A stretch of 64,000 nucleotides of DNA from Anaerostipes amylophilus (GTDB lineage: Bacteria; Bacillota; Clostridia; Lachnospirales; Lachnospiraceae). Position 1 is the stretch's first letter. Each line of letters opens with the position of its first letter. Location: positions 310,001 through 374,000 of the forward strand of contig NZ_JAOQJG010000003.1 in NCBI RefSeq assembly GCF_025567365.1, written 5' to 3'. A program made the position numbers and the translations under genes. Of the stretch, positions 16,699 through 25,727 are shown piece after piece. A model generated the notes under the pieces. That model did not search any database. It saw only the letters and a list, made by a program, of their open reading frames with translations, and was not told the origin of the DNA.

Positions 16699-17415
16699 TT
16701 GAAGTCAAAAGTTGTAACAAGAGAGGAAGCGCTCTCAAGAATTCATGATGGACAGACGATCATGTTTGGAGACTGGCATGGAGAATTTGCAGCAGATGAG
16801 ATCATTGATGGAATGTTAGAAAAAGGAATCAAAGACATTGATGCGATCGCTGTATCTGCTGGAATGGCGGATCAAGGAGTCGGAAAGCTGATCAAAGATC
16901 ACAGAGTTAAGAGTTTGATCACAACACATATTGGGTTGAACCCGATCGCCAAGGATCAGATGTTTGCAGGAGAACTTGCGATAGAATTTAGTCCGCAAGG
17001 AACCTTTGCAGAAAGAATCCGTTGTGGTGGAGCAGGCTTAGGTGGCTGTCTGACACCAACAGGACTTGGTACAGAAGTAGAAGAAGGTAAACAAAAACTA
17101 ACGATCGATGGCAAAGAATATCTTCTGGAATTACCATTGCGTGCAGATGTTGCTTTAATCAAAGCAACGAAAGCAGATACTGCAGGTAATATTTCATTCC
17201 GAATGAATTCCAGAGCAACAAACAGTACGATGGCTATGGCTGCTGATATGGTGATTGTTGAAGTCGAAGAGATCGTGGAAGTGGGTGAACTAGGACCAGA
17301 AGAGATCGATGTTCCAGCACCTGTGATCGATATGATCTATGAAAGAACCGGTGAGAAACGACCAATGTGTCCAATGTGGCAGCGAGCCAAAGCAAAAGCG
17401 GAAGGAGGTCAGTGA
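16699..17415 (+). CDS. Acyl-CoA:acid CoA-transferase, alpha subunit (AtoD-like)
   Basis: This encodes 238 residues from TTG 16699, with AAGGGAGG 9 bases upstream and no better start. It has the family I CoA-transferase alpha pattern: FGDWHGEFAADEII near the N-terminus, SPQGTFAERIRCGGAGLGG near residue 95, and a DVALIKATKADTAGNI segment. With the beta subunit it would move CoA between an acyl-CoA and a free acid such as acetate or acetoacetate. The exact substrate cannot be read. Confidence 0.85.
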   Translation: MKSKVVTREEALSRIHDGQTIMFGDWHGEFAADEIIDGMLEKGIKDIDAIAVSAGMADQGVGKLIKDHRVKSLITTHIGLNPIAKDQMFAGELAIEFSPQGTFAERIRCGGAGLGGCLTPTGLGTEVEEGKQKLTIDGKEYLLELPLRADVALIKATKADTAGNISFRMNSRATNSTMAMAADMVIVEVEEIVEVGELGPEEIDVPAPVIDMIYERTGEKRPMCPMWQRAKAKAEGGQ

Positions 17416-17416
17416 T

Positions 17417-18076
17417 ATGGCAGGATTGACAGGAAGAAAGCTGATCGCATCACGATGTGCAAAGTTTTTTAAAGATGGAGATTTTGTAAATCTTGGTATC
17501 GGAGTTCCGCTGATGTGTGTAAATTATCTCCCAGAAGGTGTGGATCTGTGGCTGGAAGCAGAGATCGGAACCGTCGGAAGTGGACCAACCCCAAGCTGGG
17601 ATAAAGTAGATATTGATGTTATTGATGCCGGCGGACAGCCTGCATCTGTGATCAAAGGTGGAAGCGTGTATGATCATGAGATGTCTTTTGCATTTATACG
17701 TGGCGGACATATTGATGCAGCAGTTCTTGGTACACTTCAGGTAGACCAAGAAGGCAATATCGCTAACTGGACGATTCCAGGGAAGATGGTGCCAGGAATG
17801 GGTGGTGCCATGGATCTGTGTGCCGGAGTGAAGAAGATCATTGTAGCAACAGACCATTGTGAAAAGAGTGGAAAGTCTAAGATATTAAAGAAATGTACAC
17901 TTCCTTTGACGGGAGTTCATTGTGTAACAGATATCGTAACAGAACGCTGCTATTTTGAAGTTACAAAAGATGGTCTCGTGTTAAGGGAACTTGCAGAAGG
18001 ATATAGTGTAGAAGATATCCTTGCATGCACAGAAGCTGATGTGATCGTACCGGATGAAATTGGTGTTATGAGCTGA
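17417..18076 (+). CDS. Acyl-CoA:acid CoA-transferase, beta subunit (AtoA-like)
   Basis: This encodes 219 residues; ATG 17417 starts one base after the alpha stop, with GAAGGAGGTC upstream. FVNLGIGVPLMCVNYLPE is the signature of the beta subunit. LEAEIGTVG supplies the catalytic Glu that forms the glutamyl-CoA intermediate. GGHIDAAVLGTLQVDQEGNI and GMGGAMDL are also family segments. It pairs with the preceding gene, and a bidirectional terminator follows. Confidence 0.87.
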   Translation: MAGLTGRKLIASRCAKFFKDGDFVNLGIGVPLMCVNYLPEGVDLWLEAEIGTVGSGPTPSWDKVDIDVIDAGGQPASVIKGGSVYDHEMSFAFIRGGHIDAAVLGTLQVDQEGNIANWTIPGKMVPGMGGAMDLCAGVKKIIVATDHCEKSGKSKILKKCTLPLTGVHCVTDIVTERCYFEVTKDGLVLRELAEGYSVEDILACTEADVIVPDEIGVMS

Positions 18077-18100
18077 TAATAGACGCAGGAAAGCATATAG

Positions 18101-18148
18101 AAAAACAGCACTGTACAGGAATAAAATTCCCAATGCAGTGCTGTTTTT
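18101..18148. terminator. Bidirectional terminator between CoA-transferase and permease
   Basis: AAAAACAGCACTG (18101-18113) pairs perfectly with CAGTGCTGTTTTT (18136-18148). A- and T-tracts on both sides allow termination of both convergent genes. Confidence 0.85.
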
Positions 18149-18158
18149 ATTAGTTTAT

Positions 18159-19550
18159 TTAATCTTCTTTTGGCAACGCAATATTTAAAATAATTGCAAC
18201 AAGTGCAGCAGGTACGATACCAGATCCTCCAAAGATTAACTGAATTCCTTCAGGAAGTCCGGAAAGAACTGTACTGTTTGCACCGATTCCGTATCCAAGA
18301 CCAAGTGCTACAGATACGATTGTGATATTTCTCATACCCATTGGCTCTTTTGTGATCAGCTGAATACCACTGATTACGATAGAAGAGAACATCATAACGG
18401 CTGCTCCACCTAATACGCTCTGTGGCATGATAGAGATCAGGGCAGCAAGTTTTGGAAATAACCCACAAAGAATTAAGAAGATTGCTCCTGTAGCCAGTGC
18501 AAAACGGTTTACGATCTTTGTCATAGTAACAAGACCAACGTTCTGGCTGAATGATGTATTTGGTAAAACACCAAAGAATGCTGCGAGTGTAGATCCGATA
18601 CCATCACAGACAACACCACCAGAAAGCTCAGAATCTGTAGCTTCACGATCCATACCACCTTCGATAACACCAGAAATATCTCCGACTGTTTCTACAGCGG
18701 TTACGATAAACATGATAAGTACAGGAATGATCGCTCTTGCATCAAAAACAATTTTTACAGGCATAAATTTTGGAACGGCAAACCAGCTGGCTTGTGCAAC
18801 TTTATCCCAATTTAATACCCATGCTTTTGTGTATTCTACACCATCTGCATTCACGGCAGTTGTAGGAAGTACAACACCCATGATTCCCGCAATGATATAT
18901 CCTGCGATAATTCCAATCAATACGGAAGAAGCACTTGTCATACCTTTTGTTCCATGCTTTAATGCGATGATGATCACAAGAACAATAGTTCCAAGTAATA
19001 AGTTCTCAATTGATCCGAAATCATTAGCGGAATTTCCACCACCAAAAGAATTGACACCAACACCGATCAGTGACAATCCAATGGAAAGTACAACCGTACC
19101 GGTTACAACCGCTGGGAAAAATCTTCGAAGTGGTTTTAACATAAATCCTAATACAGATTCAAATAATCCACCGATAATGGAAGCACCCATGATCGCACCA
19201 TATCCAAGAATTCCACCACCCATGACTCCAGCAACACTGCTGCAGACACCGATAAATCCTGAACTGGTTCCCATGATGATTGGAACTTTTCCACCGATTG
19301 GTCCAATTGCATACAACTGGATCAGAGTGACAATTCCGGCAATTAACATAGCATTTTGTAAAAGCGCAATCTGAACGTCTGCAAATTCGGTTCCGGAAGC
19401 AATACCACAAGCCCCTGTAATGATCAGAACTGGAGTTAAGTTTCCTACGAACATGGCGAATACATGCTGCAGACCAAGGAGAATCGCTTTTTGCAGCGGA
19501 AGTTTTCCATAAAAATCGTACTCCGCACCTTTGTTTTTCTCTTGATTCAT
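18159..19550 (-). CDS. NCS2-family xanthine/uracil permease
   Basis: This encodes 463 residues, about 12-14 hydrophobic segments. The N-terminal LLGLQHVFAMFVGNLTPVLI is the NCS2 signature. PNTSFSQNVGLVTMTKIVNR near residue 330 matches the substrate-binding motif of the xanthine/urate branch rather than uracil carriers. It would import purine bases by proton symport. AAAGGAGACG precedes the ATG. No purine riboswitch is recognisable upstream. Confidence 0.85.
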   Translation of the reverse strand: MNQEKNKGAEYDFYGKLPLQKAILLGLQHVFAMFVGNLTPVLIITGACGIASGTEFADVQIALLQNAMLIAGIVTLIQLYAIGPIGGKVPIIMGTSSGFIGVCSSVAGVMGGGILGYGAIMGASIIGGLFESVLGFMLKPLRRFFPAVVTGTVVLSIGLSLIGVGVNSFGGGNSANDFGSIENLLLGTIVLVIIIALKHGTKGMTSASSVLIGIIAGYIIAGIMGVVLPTTAVNADGVEYTKAWVLNWDKVAQASWFAVPKFMPVKIVFDARAIIPVLIMFIVTAVETVGDISGVIEGGMDREATDSELSGGVVCDGIGSTLAAFFGVLPNTSFSQNVGLVTMTKIVNRFALATGAIFLILCGLFPKLAALISIMPQSVLGGAAVMMFSSIVISGIQLITKEPMGMRNITIVSVALGLGYGIGANSTVLSGLPEGIQLIFGGSGIVPAALVAIILNIALPKED

Positions 19551-19583
19551 TTTTCTTTCGTCTCCTTTTTATAATGTATGATG

Positions 19584-19645
19584 AGCAGTTTTATACTGCT
19601 ATTTTTACAGCATAATATTATAAAGGATTTGGCAGAAAATGTATA
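19584..19645 (-). promoter_or_regulatory. Promoter and leader hairpin of the permease gene
   Basis: On the minus strand a -35 TATACA (complement of 19640-19645) and -10 TATAAT (complement of 19617-19622) have a 17-bp spacer. The leader has a 6-bp hairpin at 19584-19600 (AGCAGT/ACTGCT) between promoter and ribosome site. Confidence 0.5.
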
Positions 19646-19755
19646 GTTCTTTTTTATGAGCAATTAATTATTATAACTTTATAATTTAAGAATCTGATTA
19701 AGAATCTAAAAAATAGAAATATATAAGGAGATTTAAAAGAAAACACAAAATAAGT

Positions 19756-19784
19756 TTGAATAACTATAACATATTTGCTATAAT
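19756..19784 (+). promoter_or_regulatory. SigA-type promoter of the Asp23-nusB run
   Basis: The -35 TTGAAT (19756-19761) and perfect -10 TATAAT (19779-19784) have a 17-bp spacer, 40 bases before the Asp23 start. Confidence 0.7.
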
Positions 19785-19823
19785 AAATCATATCAGTATG
19801 CAGAAATACAGGAGGCTTTTACT

Positions 19824-20198
19824 ATGGAGAATAAAAGTAGTTACCAGATAAACGAGCAGGGAGTGCTCGGAGAAGTGAAAATTGCAGATGATGTGATCGC
19901 AGTGATCGCAGGAATCGCAGCGACTGAAGTGACAGGTGTTGCCAGAATGTGTGGAAATATTACAAATGAATTGGTAAGTAAACTTGGAGTTAACAATTTA
20001 TCCAAGGGAGTCAAAGTTGTCGTAGAGAATCATCATGTAAGAGTCAATCTTGCATTAGAACTTGATTATGGAGTAAGTATTCCAGAGATATCAGAGAAAG
20101 TTCAGAATCGAGTAAAGTCTGCCATTGAGAATATGACGGGATTGAAAGTAAAAGAAGTCAATGTTCGTGTTGCAGGTGTGGCAGCAGAAGAAGAGTAG
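19824..20198 (+). CDS. Asp23/Gls24 family envelope stress protein
   Basis: This encodes 124 residues. It shows the family pattern: IADDVIAVIAGIAATEVTG near residue 22, then VENHHVRVNLALELDYG and ending in VKEVNVRVAGV. Asp23 proteins are small cytosolic proteins linked to the cell envelope. In Clostridia this gene (also called yqhY) stands just before nusB, as here. ACAGGAGGC precedes the ATG. Confidence 0.88.
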   Translation: MENKSSYQINEQGVLGEVKIADDVIAVIAGIAATEVTGVARMCGNITNELVSKLGVNNLSKGVKVVVENHHVRVNLALELDYGVSIPEISEKVQNRVKSAIENMTGLKVKEVNVRVAGVAAEEE

Positions 20199-20219
20199 AA
20201 ATAATATAAAAGCAAAGTC

Positions 20220-20246
20220 AGACGGGACTGATCAACAGTTCCGTCT
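20220..20246 (+). terminator. Terminator-like hairpin between Asp23 and nusB
   Basis: AGACGGGACT (20220-20229) pairs with AGTTCCGTCT (20237-20246, one G-T pair), followed by TTTGT. It may partly attenuate transcription between the stress gene and nusB. Confidence 0.55.
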
Positions 20247-20269
20247 TTGTATCGCAGAAAGGAATCATA

Positions 20270-20683
20270 ATGAAAAGAAGTGAGGTAAGAGAACATATTT
20301 TTAGAATTTTATTTTGTGTAGAATTCTGTGAAAAGGAAGAATTTGAAGATCAGGTAGAGTTATATTTTCATGGACATGAGAGTATTAATGAGAAGACTCA
20401 GAAAGAGATTACAGCAAAGACAGAGAATCTGATCGAACACTTAGATGAGATTGATGAAGAAATTTCAGCTCATACAAATGCATGGAATCTTGAAAGACTT
20501 GGAAAGGCAGAATTGTCTATTTTAAGACTTGCAACATATGAAATCTTATTAGATGAACAGGTGCCAAGAAAGGTAGCGATCAATGAAGCAGTAGAACTTG
20601 CAAAGAAATACTGCAACGAGAAAGCAGCTCCATTTATCAATGGTGTGTTAAGTAAGATTGGACAGGATATGAATGAAGAATAA
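20270..20683 (+). CDS. nusB: Transcription antitermination factor NusB
   Basis: This encodes 137 residues, normal length. All-helical NusB pattern: RSEVREHIFRILF at the start, WNLERLGKAELSILRLATYE near residue 74 and VPRKVAINEAVELAKKYC after it, ending in NGVLSKI. NusB binds boxA RNA with NusE during rRNA transcription. AAAGGAATC precedes the ATG. The end overlaps xseA by 11 bases. Confidence 0.92.
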   Translation: MKRSEVREHIFRILFCVEFCEKEEFEDQVELYFHGHESINEKTQKEITAKTENLIEHLDEIDEEISAHTNAWNLERLGKAELSILRLATYEILLDEQVPRKVAINEAVELAKKYCNEKAAPFINGVLSKIGQDMNEE

Positions 20684-21896
20684 AGTTTTTTCTGTAACAC
20701 AGATTAATACTTATATCAAGAGAATGTTTCAAAGTGATTATGCTCTGAGAAGAATCTCGATCAAAGGACAGGTATCAAACTGCAAATACCATTCTTCCGG
20801 GCATATTTATTTTTCATTAAAGGATGAAGGAAGCCAGATATCTTGTGTTATGTTTGCGAATGCAAGATATGATGGGCTGAAGTTTGAGTTAGAAGATGGA
20901 CAGGAAGTTGTAGTTGATGGGAATATCAGTGTGTATGAGCGTGGAGGAAGTTACCAGCTTTATGCACAAGAGATCCGCCTCAATGGAATCGGGGAGCTTT
21001 ATGTAGCTTATGAGATGTTAAAACAGAAGTTATATGAAGAAGGTTTATTTGATCATGAGAAGAAGAAACCAATTCCTAAGAATCCAAAGAAGATCGGAGT
21101 GGTAACTGCAAGGACAGGTGCGGCGATCCATGATATCATTAGTACAGCAAAGAGAAGGAATCCTTATGTCCAGCTTATTTTATATCCAGCGAAAGTGCAG
21201 GGAGATGGAGCGTCAGATACCATTGTTGCAGGAATTAAAGCATTAGATCAATATGGAGTGGATATCATCATTGTCGGAAGAGGTGGTGGATCCATCGAAG
21301 ATTTATGGGCATTTAATGAGGAGAAGGTTGCAAGAGCAATCTATGAAGCACAGACACCGATCATTTCTGGAACAGGACATGAGGTAGACACAACAATTGC
21401 AGATTATGCTGCGGATCTTCGAGCAGCAACACCAACGGCGGCATGTGAGCTTGCAGTTCCAGATATCAGAGAAGTGATGGAAGGAATCATCAATAGAGAA
21501 TATACGCTTCGAACATTATTGAAACAGGTGGTTCGTAGATATCAGATGAAATTGCAACAATATCAGATTACAATTGCTAATTTTGATCCTCGTTTTCAAT
21601 TACAGGAACAGAAGATGCATTTAGCAGAATTGGAAGAACAGATCCATGCAGTAATGAAGAACAAGATGACTGACTATCAGCACAAACTGGAATTGTATAC
21701 AAAGGAACTTCACGGATTGTCTCCGACGGCGAAACTTATTAATGGTTTTGGATATATCGAAGGATCAAACGGAGAGCCAGTGACAAGTGTTAAGAAGGTG
21801 ATGGAAGGAGATCAGATTTCATTGACGATTTCTGATGGAACGATCATTACGAAAGCAGAGCAGATCAAGAGAATGGATGAAATTAAGGAAAGTTAA
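20673..21896 (+). CDS. xseA: Exonuclease VII large subunit
   Basis: This encodes 407 residues. The N-terminal OB-fold reads SVTQINTYIKRMF then GQVSNCKYHSSGHIYFSLKD. The catalytic domain has RGGGSIEDLWAFNEE and SGTGHEVDTTIADYAADLR, ending with a coiled-coil region. It degrades single-stranded DNA with XseB. It starts inside the end of nusB, and xseB follows after 17 bases. Confidence 0.93.
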   Translation: MKNKVFSVTQINTYIKRMFQSDYALRRISIKGQVSNCKYHSSGHIYFSLKDEGSQISCVMFANARYDGLKFELEDGQEVVVDGNISVYERGGSYQLYAQEIRLNGIGELYVAYEMLKQKLYEEGLFDHEKKKPIPKNPKKIGVVTARTGAAIHDIISTAKRRNPYVQLILYPAKVQGDGASDTIVAGIKALDQYGVDIIIVGRGGGSIEDLWAFNEEKVARAIYEAQTPIISGTGHEVDTTIADYAADLRAATPTAACELAVPDIREVMEGIINREYTLRTLLKQVVRRYQMKLQQYQITIANFDPRFQLQEQKMHLAELEEQIHAVMKNKMTDYQHKLELYTKELHGLSPTAKLINGFGYIEGSNGEPVTSVKKVMEGDQISLTISDGTIITKAEQIKRMDEIKES

Positions 21897-21913
21897 GAAA
21901 GAGGAAATTTGAT

Positions 21914-22123
21914 ATGGCAAAGAAAAAATTTGATATAGATCAGGGATTTGAGCAGTTAGATGAGATTCTTACAAAGCTTTCCGGAGAAGAGATCAAACTT
22001 CCAGAGGCAGTAAAATTGTATACGGAAGGTGTCGGGCTTGTAAAACAGTGCAAAGATTCTTTAGATAAAGTAGAAAAAGAACTGATCATATTAGAAGAAA
22101 ATGGGGAAGAACATGAACTTTAA
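21914..22123 (+). CDS. xseB: Exonuclease VII small subunit
   Basis: This encodes 69 residues, normal for the family. It has FDIDQGFEQLDEILTKLSGEEIKLPEAVKLYTEGV, the two-helix XseB pattern, shown here in outline: an LDEI segment near residue 13, LPEAVKLYTEG near residue 28 and CKDSLDKVEKEL near residue 45. AAGAGGAAA precedes the ATG. The 3' end overlaps ispA by 11 bases. Confidence 0.9.
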   Translation: MAKKKFDIDQGFEQLDEILTKLSGEEIKLPEAVKLYTEGVGLVKQCKDSLDKVEKELIILEENGEEHEL

Positions 22124-23006
22124 GGCTGAGATGAATGAAAGGGTAGAGCAGATTGAACAGATTTTAGATCAATATCTGCCACCCAAAGAAGGATTACAAA
22201 AAACAGTTTTAACTGCAATGAATACAACAGTAAAGGCAGGAGGAAAACGTCTTCGTCCAATGCTGATCAATGAAACTTATAAGATGTTTGGAGGAGAGGG
22301 AGATATCGTAAAACCATTTATGGCGGCGATTGAGATGATCCACACATATTCTCTGATCCATGATGATCTGCCAGCATTAGATAATGATGATTATCGAAGA
22401 GGACAAAAGACATGTCATATTGTTTATGGAGAAGATATGGCGATCCTTGCGGGTGATGCGTTGCTTAATTATGCATATGAAGTTGCAACGAAAGCATTTG
22501 ATCTTGCGGATCAAGATGAGATGATGAATGTAGTTGAAGCAGTGAAGATTCTTGCGAGAAAACCTGGAATCTATGGAATGATCGGTGGACAGGTTGCAGA
22601 TGTTGAGCTAGAGGGAACACCGCTTAGTATGGAACAGATTTTGTTTATCCATAAGAATAAGACATCAGCATTGATCGAGGCTTGCATGATGATCGGAGCA
22701 GTTCTTGCAGGGGCATCGAAAGAAGATGTTATGGCGATGGAAGAATGTGGGGAATATATTGGACTTGCATTCCAGATTCAGGATGATATTCTGGATCTTA
22801 CTGGAGATGAAGAAGAGATTGGAAAGCCAGTCGGAAGTGATGAGAAGAATCACAAGACGACTTACGTGACATTAAAGGGATTGGAACAATCTGCAAAAGA
22901 TGTAGAAGAAATTTCAAAGAAAGCAATTGAGATTTTAGCAAGATATGATGTGGGAAATCGTTATCTTACAAATCTTACAAGATTTTTAATTCATCGAACA
23001 CACTAA
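22113..23006 (+). CDS. ispA: Polyprenyl (farnesyl/geranyl) diphosphate synthase
   Basis: This encodes 297 residues from ATG 22113; GGGGAAG is just upstream. The first Asp-rich motif is DDLPALDNDD near residue 82 and the second is DDILDLTGDE near residue 224. These bind the magnesium and allylic diphosphate. It condenses isopentenyl diphosphate to C15 (possibly C10) chains. It lies before dxs, which supplies its substrates. Confidence 0.9.
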   Translation: MNFKAEMNERVEQIEQILDQYLPPKEGLQKTVLTAMNTTVKAGGKRLRPMLINETYKMFGGEGDIVKPFMAAIEMIHTYSLIHDDLPALDNDDYRRGQKTCHIVYGEDMAILAGDALLNYAYEVATKAFDLADQDEMMNVVEAVKILARKPGIYGMIGGQVADVELEGTPLSMEQILFIHKNKTSALIEACMMIGAVLAGASKEDVMAMEECGEYIGLAFQIQDDILDLTGDEEEIGKPVGSDEKNHKTTYVTLKGLEQSAKDVEEISKKAIEILARYDVGNRYLTNLTRFLIHRTH

Positions 23007-23028
23007 GCAGAGAGAAAGAGGAAGCATT

Positions 23029-24900
23029 ATGTTAGAATATATCAATGATCCAAATGATATAAAACGGATTCAGCCAGAGGATTATAAACTTCTGGCGAAA
23101 GATATCCGCCGTTTTCTGTTGAAAAATGTCAGTCGTACAGGAGGACATCTGGCATCGAATCTTGGAATCGTAGAACTTACGATGGCACTTCATCTTGTTC
23201 TTGATTTTCCAAAGGATCAGTTGATCTTTGATGTTGGACATCAATCCTATGTACACAAGATTTTGACAGGCAGAAAGGATGGATTTCAGAATCTGCGACA
23301 ATTTCATGGTATGAGTGGATTCCCAAAGAGAAAAGAAAGTAACTGTGATGCATTCCATAGTGGACACAGTTCCATGTCTTTATCTGCTGCACTTGGGATG
23401 GTTACGGCAAGAGATATCAATCATACAGATGAGACGATCGTTGCGGTGATCGGAGATGGTGCTTTATCTGGAGGAATGGCATACGAAGCATTAAATAATA
23501 TGGCAAGATTGCGTAAAGAAAAGAAAAATCTTGTAGTTATTTTAAATGATAATAAGATGTCTATTGCAGAAAATGTCGGTGGAATGTCTGCATATTTAAA
23601 TAAAGTCAGAACAAAGAAAGAATATGTTGAATTCAAAGGAAATGTAGAGCAGTCTTTGATGAAGATTCCGGGGATCGGAAGGGAACTGACAACGATCATT
23701 AAGAAATCAAAAGATTTGATCAAACAGTTATTTGTTCCGGGAATGTATTTTGAAGATATGGGGATTACATATGTTGGACCGATTGACGGACATAATATTC
23801 CTTTAATGGTGGATACATTAAATCGTGCAAAACAATTAGATGAGCCAATCATCATTCATGTTGTAACAAAGAAAGGAAAAGGTTATCGCCCTGCGGAACA
23901 AAATCCAGCGAAATTTCATGGAATCAGCCCGTTTTCCCTAAAGACAGGAGAAGTACTTAAAAAGTCAGATAATCCATCTAATACAGCTGTATTTTCCCAG
24001 ACATTGATCGAAGAAGCAAAGAAAGATAAAACGATCGTTGCTGTAACGGCAGCTATGCCAGATGGAACTGGACTAGGTAAATTCAAGGAACATTTTCCAG
24101 ATCGATTCTTTGATGTAGGAATTGCAGAGCAACATGCGGTAACATTTTGCGCAGGTATGGCTTCTAGAGGATTAAAACCAGTATTTGCAGTTTATTCCAC
24201 TTTTTTGCAAAGAGGATTTGATCAGGTTCTTCATGATGTTGCGATTGGTAATTATCCAGTGATCTTTGGGATCGATCGTTCAGGTCTTGTTGGAGCAGAT
24301 GGAGAAACGCATCAGGGAATCTTTGATATCCCATATTTATCTATGATTCCAAATGTTACAGTTATGGCACCGATCAATGGAAGAGAACTTAAAGAGATGT
24401 TAAAAGATGCACTACATCATGCAAAGGGACCAACGGCGATCAAGTATTCTAGAGGAGAAGCTCTTTCTTTGTATGAAGATCAGTTTGAAGAGTTACACTA
24501 TGGAAAAGGTCAAGTAATCAAAGAAGGAAGCGATGCCGTGATCATTGGTGTGGGTAATATTTTTGATGAGGCAGATCAAGCAGTGAAGATCCTTGGAGAA
24601 GAAGGATATAATATTGGACTTGTGAATCCAAGATATATAAAACCATTTGACAAAGAAATGATTCTTGATCTGGCAGGAAAATATGACAAGATCATTACTG
24701 TTGAAGAAGGCGTTTTAAATGGTGGTTTTGGAATGATGATCAATGAATTCTTAAGTGAAAATGATTATAAAGGGAAAGTAAGATGCTTTGGAATTGATGA
24801 TCAGTTTGTAGAACATGGCTCTGTGAGTGAATTAAGAAAAATGCTTAAGATTGATGGAGAAAGTATTGCTGACTCTATCAGACAATGGATGAAGGAATAG
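23029..24900 (+). CDS. dxs: 1-deoxy-D-xylulose-5-phosphate synthase
   Basis: This encodes 623 residues, normal length. It has the thiamine diphosphate site VIGDGALSGGMAYEALNN near residue 140, the substrate part HQSYVHKILTGR near residue 74 and the transketolase pyrimidine domain FFDVGIAEQHAVTFCAGMA near residue 363. It joins pyruvate and glyceraldehyde 3-phosphate, the first step of the MEP isoprenoid route. It is in one run with ispA and tlyA. Confidence 0.95.
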   Translation: MLEYINDPNDIKRIQPEDYKLLAKDIRRFLLKNVSRTGGHLASNLGIVELTMALHLVLDFPKDQLIFDVGHQSYVHKILTGRKDGFQNLRQFHGMSGFPKRKESNCDAFHSGHSSMSLSAALGMVTARDINHTDETIVAVIGDGALSGGMAYEALNNMARLRKEKKNLVVILNDNKMSIAENVGGMSAYLNKVRTKKEYVEFKGNVEQSLMKIPGIGRELTTIIKKSKDLIKQLFVPGMYFEDMGITYVGPIDGHNIPLMVDTLNRAKQLDEPIIIHVVTKKGKGYRPAEQNPAKFHGISPFSLKTGEVLKKSDNPSNTAVFSQTLIEEAKKDKTIVAVTAAMPDGTGLGKFKEHFPDRFFDVGIAEQHAVTFCAGMASRGLKPVFAVYSTFLQRGFDQVLHDVAIGNYPVIFGIDRSGLVGADGETHQGIFDIPYLSMIPNVTVMAPINGRELKEMLKDALHHAKGPTAIKYSRGEALSLYEDQFEELHYGKGQVIKEGSDAVIIGVGNIFDEADQAVKILGEEGYNIGLVNPRYIKPFDKEMILDLAGKYDKIITVEEGVLNGGFGMMINEFLSENDYKGKVRCFGIDDQFVEHGSVSELRKMLKIDGESIADSIRQWMKE

Positions 24901-24904
24901 AACA

Positions 24905-25726
24905 ATGAAAAAAGAACGTTTAGATGTATTATTAGTAAAGAAAGGGCTTGCATCTTCCAGAGAAAAAGCGAAAGCGATCATTATGTCAGGTATCGTGTTT
25001 GTCGATGGACAAAGAGAAGATAAAGCAGGATCTACTTTTGATGAGAAACAGGAGATTGTAGTAAAAGGAAAAACATTAAAATATGTTAGTCGTGGTGGAT
25101 TGAAACTTGAGAAAGCCATGAATAACTTTGATATCGTACTAAAAGATAAAGTCTGTATGGACGTTGGAGCTTCCACAGGTGGATTCACAGATTGTATGCT
25201 GCAAAATGGTGCAGTGAAAGTTTATTCTGTGGACGTTGGACACGGACAGTTAGACTGGAAATTAAGAAATGATGAGAGGGTTGTCTGCATGGAACGCACA
25301 AACATGCGTTATATGACAGAAGATGATATTGATGAGAAAGCATCATTTGTATCAATTGATGTTTCCTTCATTTCCCTTACGAAGATTCTTCCTGCGGTAT
25401 ATCGAATCTTGAATATGGGCGGAGAAGTGGTTGCACTGATCAAGCCACAGTTTGAAGCTGGAAGAGAAAAGGTTGGGAAAAAGGGTGTTGTAAGAGATCC
25501 GAAAGTCCATGAAGAGGTAATTGAGAAGATTTGTGATTTTGCATCGTCTAATGGATTTGAATTACTACATCTTGATTATTCTCCGATCAAAGGGCCAGAG
25601 GGAAATATTGAATATTTATTACATATGAGAAAAACGGAGACAATGGAGAATGGACATACTATGGCAGATCAGATTATAAAGATCGTAGATGCATCTCATA
25701 ATGATCTGGCGAAAAATAAGGAATAA
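24905..25726 (+). CDS. tlyA: TlyA-family rRNA (cytidine-2'-O)-methyltransferase
   Basis: This encodes 273 residues. An N-terminal S4 RNA-binding domain (RLDVLLVKKGLASSREKAK) leads to a FtsJ-like fold with the SAM site MDVGASTGGFTDCMLQNGA near residue 81. The TlyA family methylates 16S and/or 23S rRNA; older names call it hemolysin A. It starts 4 bases after dxs. A single-base gap separates it from nadK. Confidence 0.88.
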   Translation: MKKERLDVLLVKKGLASSREKAKAIIMSGIVFVDGQREDKAGSTFDEKQEIVVKGKTLKYVSRGGLKLEKAMNNFDIVLKDKVCMDVGASTGGFTDCMLQNGAVKVYSVDVGHGQLDWKLRNDERVVCMERTNMRYMTEDDIDEKASFVSIDVSFISLTKILPAVYRILNMGGEVVALIKPQFEAGREKVGKKGVVRDPKVHEEVIEKICDFASSNGFELLHLDYSPIKGPEGNIEYLLHMRKTETMENGHTMADQIIKIVDASHNDLAKNKE

Positions 25727-25727
25727 C

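Noticed and set aside
18427..19374. 315-codon open frame on the plus strand
   Set aside because: It is the antisense shadow of the NCS2 permease, which has clear family motifs on the minus strand; no ribosome site.
19551..19750. Purine riboswitch before the permease
   Set aside because: Only a 6-bp hairpin is seen; the three-way junction and conserved loop bases of purine riboswitches are not recognisable.
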